Source: Gammaproteobacteria bacterium (lineage in GTDB: Bacteria; Pseudomonadota; Gammaproteobacteria; SZUA-152). Taken from it: a DNA stretch of 11,921 bases. Both the position numbers and the translations under genes were made by a program. Shown here piece after piece: positions 7,600 to 11,921 of this stretch; position 1 is the first letter of the stretch; every line of letters begins with the position of its first letter. The notes under the pieces were generated by a model that saw only the letters and a list, made by a program, of their open reading frames with translations, was not told the DNA's origin and made no database searches. The DNA lies in NCBI GenBank assembly GCA_030613605.1, contig JAUWLO010000041.1, positions 1 through 11,921 of the forward strand, written 5' to 3'.

Positions 7600-8997
7600 T
7601 TAGGTTTTTATGACCACCAGCTTATCCTGGGTCATATCATCCATAGTGTACGGGATACCACCGGTACCCAAACCAGACGTGCGACGCCCGGCAAAGGGCA
7701 TCCAGTCGACTCGAAATGCCGTGTGATCGTTGACCATCACCGCTGCGGCATCCAGTGTTTTCACCGCCGCCATGGCAGCATTGATATCCTGCGTAAATAC
7801 CGCCGCCTGAAATGCCACGGGTAGCGCATTGGCCAGACCAATGGCCTCTTTTACATCATCGTAACCATAGACACACACCACCGGTCCAAATATTTCCTGG
7901 CTTGATACTTTGGCATCATGAGGTGGATCCACCAATACAGTCGGTGCGTAAACATAATCATTAAAACGCACACCACCCACCACGCACTCGGCACCCGCCT
8001 CAATGGCTTCGTTAACCCACTGCTCGACGCGATCTACTTCAGCCGGTCGAATTAGCGGCCCCACTTCCGTACTGACATCAGTGGGATCACCCACCACTAG
8101 TTCGCCCACCTGGCTGCTTAACGCCTTAATAAATTCCGCTTTGATGGTGTTATCAACAAACACTCGCTGCACAGACACGCACACCTGACCGGCATGGTAA
8201 TAACCACCCTTCACCAGCGCAGGTATAGTGGTTTCAAGATCTGCGTCCGCCGCCACGATCACTGGTGCAACGCCACCATGTTCCAGAGAACAGCGCGTTC
8301 CCGGTGCCAGCTGCCGGCGCAGCTCCCAGCCCACGCGCGCCGAACCAATAAACGTCATAAAGGCAACGCGGGCATCTGTTACCAATGTTTGCGCCGTAGT
8401 TCGATCACATACACAAGCCTGACACCATGCCGTCGATACGCCCACTTCTTCCATCGCTTTATGCAACAAAGCAATCAAACGCAAACAACTCAGTGGCGTG
8501 TGTGCCGCTGGTTTCACAATCACCGGGCAACCCACCGCAACCGCAGGAATGACCTGATGCACAATTAAATTCAACGGATGATTAAATGCGCTTACCGCCA
8601 CCACCACGCCAATGGGTTCTTTAATAGTATAAGCCGTCCGACCCGCACCGGCAGCAGACAAATCCATGGGAATGTCTTCGCCCTTTAACTGGCCGATTTC
8701 TTCTATAGCCAGTTCCACGCCATTAATGGCGCGAGTCACTTCCACTTGTGCATCGACGAGCGGCTTACCACCCTCACGCGCAATCAGTAATGCCAGTTCA
8801 TCTGTTTGGGCTTGCATTAAAACAATTAGATTGCGCAAAACATCAATGCGTTGGTGCGCAGGTAACCAACAATCGTGATCGTGATACAAAGCCGAAGCCT
8901 GCGCTAACAAAACTTCCACATCGTTTTCATCCAGCATGGAGATTTCTTCAATAACAGCACCATCATAGGCTTGCACCACTGTGAGTGTTTTACTCAT
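7600..8997 (-). CDS. NAD(P)-dependent aldehyde dehydrogenase, substrate unknown
   Basis: Cytoplasmic enzyme of the aldehyde dehydrogenase superfamily, oxidising an aldehyde to an acid (or acyl product) with NAD or NADP. It has 465 residues. Visible family features are SAFNHPLN with the oxyanion Asn139, PVIVKPAAHTPLS with cofactor-binding Lys162, FIGSARVG (216-223), the general-base glutamate in SLEHGG (Glu239), the nucleophile in GQVCVSVQR (Cys273) and EIFGP (368-372), so it should be active. The usual ELGGK is SLEHGG here, which sets it apart from betaine and succinate-semialdehyde dehydrogenases; phosphorylated or short hydroxyaldehydes are possible but not shown. ATG 8997 has AGGG seven bases upstream. 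That site sits in a small inverted repeat (9001-9014). It lies 28 bp after the TPP-enzyme gene and is probably cotranscribed with it. No substrate can be named from sequence. Confidence 0.9.
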   Translation of the reverse strand: MSKTLTVVQAYDGAVIEEISMLDENDVEVLLAQASALYHDHDCWLPAHQRIDVLRNLIVLMQAQTDELALLIAREGGKPLVDAQVEVTRAINGVELAIEEIGQLKGEDIPMDLSAAGAGRTAYTIKEPIGVVVAVSAFNHPLNLIVHQVIPAVAVGCPVIVKPAAHTPLSCLRLIALLHKAMEEVGVSTAWCQACVCDRTTAQTLVTDARVAFMTFIGSARVGWELRRQLAPGTRCSLEHGGVAPVIVAADADLETTIPALVKGGYYHAGQVCVSVQRVFVDNTIKAEFIKALSSQVGELVVGDPTDVSTEVGPLIRPAEVDRVEQWVNEAIEAGAECVVGGVRFNDYVYAPTVLVDPPHDAKVSSQEIFGPVVCVYGYDDVKEAIGLANALPVAFQAAVFTQDINAAMAAVKTLDAAAVMVNDHTAFRVDWMPFAGRRTSGLGTGGIPYTMDDMTQDKLVVIKT

Positions 8998-9025
8998 TTG
9001 ATAACCCTGGTTATATAAATAGGCA

Positions 9026-10687
9026 TTAAAGCAAACAAATTCGTTCCGCTAGCTCGTCAATCAACACACGTTTGTTCTCGGAATAATCCACAGGTACTTC
9101 CACCAGGTGCACGCCGCCCTCGGTAAAGCAGCGCTCCAGCAAAGGAACAAACTCTTCCGTGGCATCAACACGATGGCCGCTAGCACCATAGCTTTTCGCA
9201 TACGCAACAAAATCAGGATTACCAAACTCAAGCCCCCAATCTGCGAACCCGTTAGCGGCCTGTTTCCAGCGAATCATGCCGTAACTGGCATCACGCAATA
9301 CCAGCACAACAAGATTGAGCTTTAAACGTACAGCTGTTTCCATTTCCTGACTATTCATCATAAAACCACCATCGCCACAAATGGCCATGACCCGACGTTC
9401 TGGATATAACATGGAGGCCATCATCGCAGAAGGCAGACCTGCACCCATGGTGGCCAGGGCGTTATCGAGCAATACTGTGTTGGGCTGTGGTGTTCGATAG
9501 TTGCGCGCAAACCAGATTTTGTAAATTCCGTTGTCCAGCGCTATCACGCCATCCTCGGGCATTACCTTGCGCACGTCGGCAACCAGTCTTTGTGGAATAA
9601 GGGGATAACGCGAATCGTCACCGCCCTCCTTCATATGCTCCTGTACTTTTTCACGCACACGCATGAAATAACTAAAATCATGTGTTGGCACGGGTTCCAG
9701 TTTTTTGGTGAGCCGCTCAAAGGTGGTCGCTATATCCCCCACCAGCTCCAGCTGCGGGAAGTAAACGTCATCCACTTTAGCTGAATTGAAATTGACATGA
9801 ATAACGTGCTTGCCACCATGCTCCATAAAAAATGGCGGCTTCTCTACCACATCGTGACCAGCGTTAATCACTAAATCGGATTGATCAATCGCGCAGTGCA
9901 AAAAATCGCCCGAAGACAGTGCTGCCGTGCCTAAATAAAGGGGGTGATAACCACCGATGACACCCTTGCCCATTTGCGTGTTAAAAAAGGGTATGCCGGT
10001 TTTTTCTACAAAACCCGTCAATGCATCCACTATACGTTTGCGATTCGCTCCCGCACCAATAAGCAACAAAGGATGTTTTGCCTTGCGAATCATTTTCAAT
10101 GCCTTATCGATATCACAATCATTGGCATTAGCCCGGTAAGAAGTATCAATCGCAAATAAATTTGCTGACTCAGCATGTTCTGCCGCAATGTCTTCCGGTA
10201 GTTCCAGATGTACAGCACCCGGGCGCTCTTCTTCAGCAAGGCGGAATGCTTCCCGCACCAAACTGGGGATAGCATTCACGTTGACAATTTGTTTCGCGAA
10301 CTTGGTGATGGGCTGCATCATGCTCACGATATCAACAATCTGGAACTGTCCCTGCTTGCTTTGTTTGATGGGTTTTTGTCCGGTGATCATCATCATGGGC
10401 ATGGCGCCCAGTTGTGCATAGGCAGCAGCCGTAACCAGATTGGTTGCCCCCGGCCCTAACGTCGCCAGACAAACACCCGCCTTACCGGTAAAACGCCCAT
10501 AAGTGGCCGCCATAAACCCTGCGGCCTGCTCATGTCGCGTTAAGATTAATTTGATACTTGATGTGCGCAATGATTCAACAAAATCCAGATTCTCTTCACC
10601 CGGTACGCCAAATATATATTCAACGCCTTCATTCTCCAATGCCTTAACAAATAGATCAGAAGCCTTGATGTCTTTCAAACTGCCCAT
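9026..10687 (-). CDS. Thiamine-diphosphate enzyme, acetolactate synthase large-subunit family
   Basis: A 553-residue TPP-dependent decarboxylase/carboligase. The N-terminal PYR domain has FGVPGEEN (26-33) and the cofactor-activating glutamate in RHEQAA (Glu53). A central domain follows (about 190-330). The C-terminal PP domain has the TPP/Mg motif GDGGF (438-442) and Asp466 in the RDASYGM segment. The closest recognised type is catabolic acetolactate synthase, which joins two pyruvates into acetolactate. No regulatory small-subunit gene (ilvN/ilvH) is nearby. The neighbours are not those of branched-chain synthesis or of acetoin formation (no alsD), so the real substrate may be another 2-oxo acid. 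ATG 10687 has a weak GAG eight bases upstream. It is 45 bp from the glutamate-synthase-like gene and 28 bp from the aldehyde dehydrogenase. Fold and cofactor are secure; the acetolactate reaction is only family-level. Confidence 0.9.
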   Translation of the reverse strand: MGSLKDIKASDLFVKALENEGVEYIFGVPGEENLDFVESLRTSSIKLILTRHEQAAGFMAATYGRFTGKAGVCLATLGPGATNLVTAAAYAQLGAMPMMMITGQKPIKQSKQGQFQIVDIVSMMQPITKFAKQIVNVNAIPSLVREAFRLAEEERPGAVHLELPEDIAAEHAESANLFAIDTSYRANANDCDIDKALKMIRKAKHPLLLIGAGANRKRIVDALTGFVEKTGIPFFNTQMGKGVIGGYHPLYLGTAALSSGDFLHCAIDQSDLVINAGHDVVEKPPFFMEHGGKHVIHVNFNSAKVDDVYFPQLELVGDIATTFERLTKKLEPVPTHDFSYFMRVREKVQEHMKEGGDDSRYPLIPQRLVADVRKVMPEDGVIALDNGIYKIWFARNYRTPQPNTVLLDNALATMGAGLPSAMMASMLYPERRVMAICGDGGFMMNSQEMETAVRLKLNLVVLVLRDASYGMIRWKQAANGFADWGLEFGNPDFVAYAKSYGASGHRVDATEEFVPLLERCFTEGGVHLVEVPVDYSENKRVLIDELAERICLL

Positions 10688-10732
10688 GTTATTTTCTCGT
10701 GTTTTTGTTTTTTAATTTATTGCAACAAACAC

Positions 10733-11921
10733 CTACCGGTATTCTTCCTTTACTTCCTGCACCGGGAACAATTCATCCAGCGGCAAGGATCTACCATTCT
10801 CCTGCACAATACGACAATGAAACCGTTTCAGGCCGCGCGGGTGAGACACACCACAGGAATGTGCGATTAAACCCACGCCATAATGAATCTTGTTAGCGAA
10901 ATTTTTAACACGCACGGATTTTTCATCGGGGTCCAGCCCGCGTTGCAAATGTTTATTGTGAGTTGTAATACCGGTAGGACAGGTATTTTTATTGCACTTG
11001 AGCGCCTGAATACACCCCAGGGCAAACATGAAACCACGTGCAGAGGTAACGAAATCTGCACCCACACACAGTGCCCAGGCAACACCCGCAGGAGTAATTA
11101 ATTTTCCCGAAGCAATTACCTTAATGCGATCACGCAATCCGTACTGGGTAAGAATATCCACCACCATGGGTAATGACTCGCGCACAGGTAACCCAACGTC
11201 ATCCATCAACGGCATGGGTGCAGCCCCGGTACCACCATCACTGCTATCGACGGTAATAAAGTCAGGCGCCCTGTCATCACATTCGGCGATACCGTTAGAT
11301 TTATCTTGCTGAATGATTTTGCACATGTCTTCAAACCACCCGTAGGCACCCATCACCAATTTGAAGCCTGTAGGCTTACCCGTCACTTTTCGCACGTTAC
11401 TGACAAAATCGAGCAGCTCCTGAGTATTGCCAATCTCGGGATGACGATTGGGCGAGATGGAATCCTGCCCTGGTGTGATACCGCGAATGCGGGCAATTTC
11501 TTGCGTGACTTTTGATCCCGGCAAAATACCACCCTTGCCCGGTTTGGCGCCCTGGCTTAACTTAATCTCAAACATTTTTACTTCAGGATGGGAGGCTATC
11601 TTCTGTAATTTACTTTCGTCTAACCGACCATCTTCTGTGCGCACTCCATATTTGGCCGTGCCCATCTGAAACACAATATCGCAACCACCTTCCCCTGTAT
11701 TCATCCAGCAACCGGCCAATTTGGCACCCTTTGATAAGGCACGAACAGCCGGAACAGAAATGGCGCCAAAACTCATGCCAGAGATATTAATCAATGATTG
11801 AGCCTGATAGGGCTCACGACATCCCTTGCCAATTAACACCGGTGGCGAGACAGCGGCATCTTGTTCCAGCGTAGGATACGGACAGTTTACAAATAACGCC
11901 GTGCCAGGAACTGTAATGTTT
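10733..11921 (-). CDS. FMN-binding glutamate-synthase-like protein, N-terminus outside the window
   Basis: The reading frame is open to the right edge, so the GTG at 11839 is not the start; 395 codons are visible, ending in TAG. The sequence matches the FMN/[3Fe-4S] synthase domain of GltB: INISGMSFGAIS, MNTGEGG, VKMFEIKLSQGAKPGKGG, ISPNRHPEI, TVDSSDGGTGAAP and IKVIASGKL in order. The iron-sulfur cysteines are in GCIQALKCNKNTCPTG (C-x5-C-x4-C, visible residues 303, 309 and 314). In GltB this domain reductively adds ammonia to 2-oxoglutarate to give glutamate. Stand-alone members are often of unknown role, and some belong to N-methylglutamate synthase systems. No glutamine amidotransferase domain is visible, though the missing part upstream could differ. 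It heads, or lies early in, the unit with the TPP enzyme and aldehyde dehydrogenase. Fold and cofactors are well supported; the reaction is unknown. Confidence 0.9.
   Translation of the reverse strand, partial: NITVPGTALFVNCPYPTLEQDAAVSPPVLIGKGCREPYQAQSLINISGMSFGAISVPAVRALSKGAKLAGCWMNTGEGGCDIVFQMGTAKYGVRTEDGRLDESKLQKIASHPEVKMFEIKLSQGAKPGKGGILPGSKVTQEIARIRGITPGQDSISPNRHPEIGNTQELLDFVSNVRKVTGKPTGFKLVMGAYGWFEDMCKIIQQDKSNGIAECDDRAPDFITVDSSDGGTGAAPMPLMDDVGLPVRESLPMVVDILTQYGLRDRIKVIASGKLITPAGVAWALCVGADFVTSARGFMFALGCIQALKCNKNTCPTGITTHNKHLQRGLDPDEKSVRVKNFANKIHYGVGLIAHSCGVSHPRGLKRFHCRIVQENGRSLPLDELFPVQEVKEEYR

Noticed and set aside
9001..9014. Inverted repeat ATAACC-CT-GGTTAT before the aldehyde dehydrogenase start
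   Set aside because: It covers the AGGG ribosome site, but only about five bp could form with a realistic loop, too weak to argue for regulation alone.
11837..11839. GTG at 11839 as the start of the glutamate-synthase-like gene
   Set aside because: The frame stays open upstream to the window edge with family-like sequence (VPGTALFVNCPYPTLEQDAAV), so the gene continues beyond the window.

Overview
The window is a dense stretch of bacterial chromosome with every recognised gene on the minus strand. The protein sequences (GyrA colinear with E. coli residue numbering, a Pseudomonas-like HisC2, a fused chorismate mutase/prephenate dehydratase) and the order gyrA-serC-(serA)-pheA-hisC point to a gammaproteobacterium, or less likely a betaproteobacterium. 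The genus cannot be fixed from the sequence. I saw no tRNA, rRNA, insertion sequence, phage gene or CRISPR array.

Right part (about 7600-11921), transcribed leftward: a three-gene unit of an FMN/[3Fe-4S] glutamate-synthase-like protein (cut by the right edge), a thiamine-diphosphate enzyme of the acetolactate synthase family and an NAD(P)-type aldehyde dehydrogenase. The gaps are 45 and 28 bp, so they probably form one operon. Each family is recognisable, but the joint pathway is not one I can name. This is the best candidate for an undescribed metabolic module here.

Middle (7241-7599): a 359-bp non-coding stretch between the end of that unit and gyrA. It carries a good extended -10 promoter for gyrA, a short GC hairpin in the leader and AT-rich inverted repeats of uncertain role.

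Left part (1-7240), transcribed leftward: gyrA (DNA gyrase A), serC and serA (the second and first committed steps of serine synthesis), pheA (chorismate to phenylpyruvate) and hisC (histidinol-phosphate/aromatic aminotransferase, missing only its C-terminal end). SerA makes 3-phosphohydroxypyruvate and SerC aminates it. PheA makes phenylpyruvate and HisC-type enzymes can aminate that as well as the histidine intermediate. Gaps are 90, 46, 88 and 12 bp.

The most striking non-coding signal is at the pheA-hisC junction: a perfect 12-bp inverted repeat whose 4-nt loop, GUGA in the mRNA, contains the hisC GTG start codon. Five further base pairs flank it. This suggests hisC translation is coupled to pheA or conditionally controlled.
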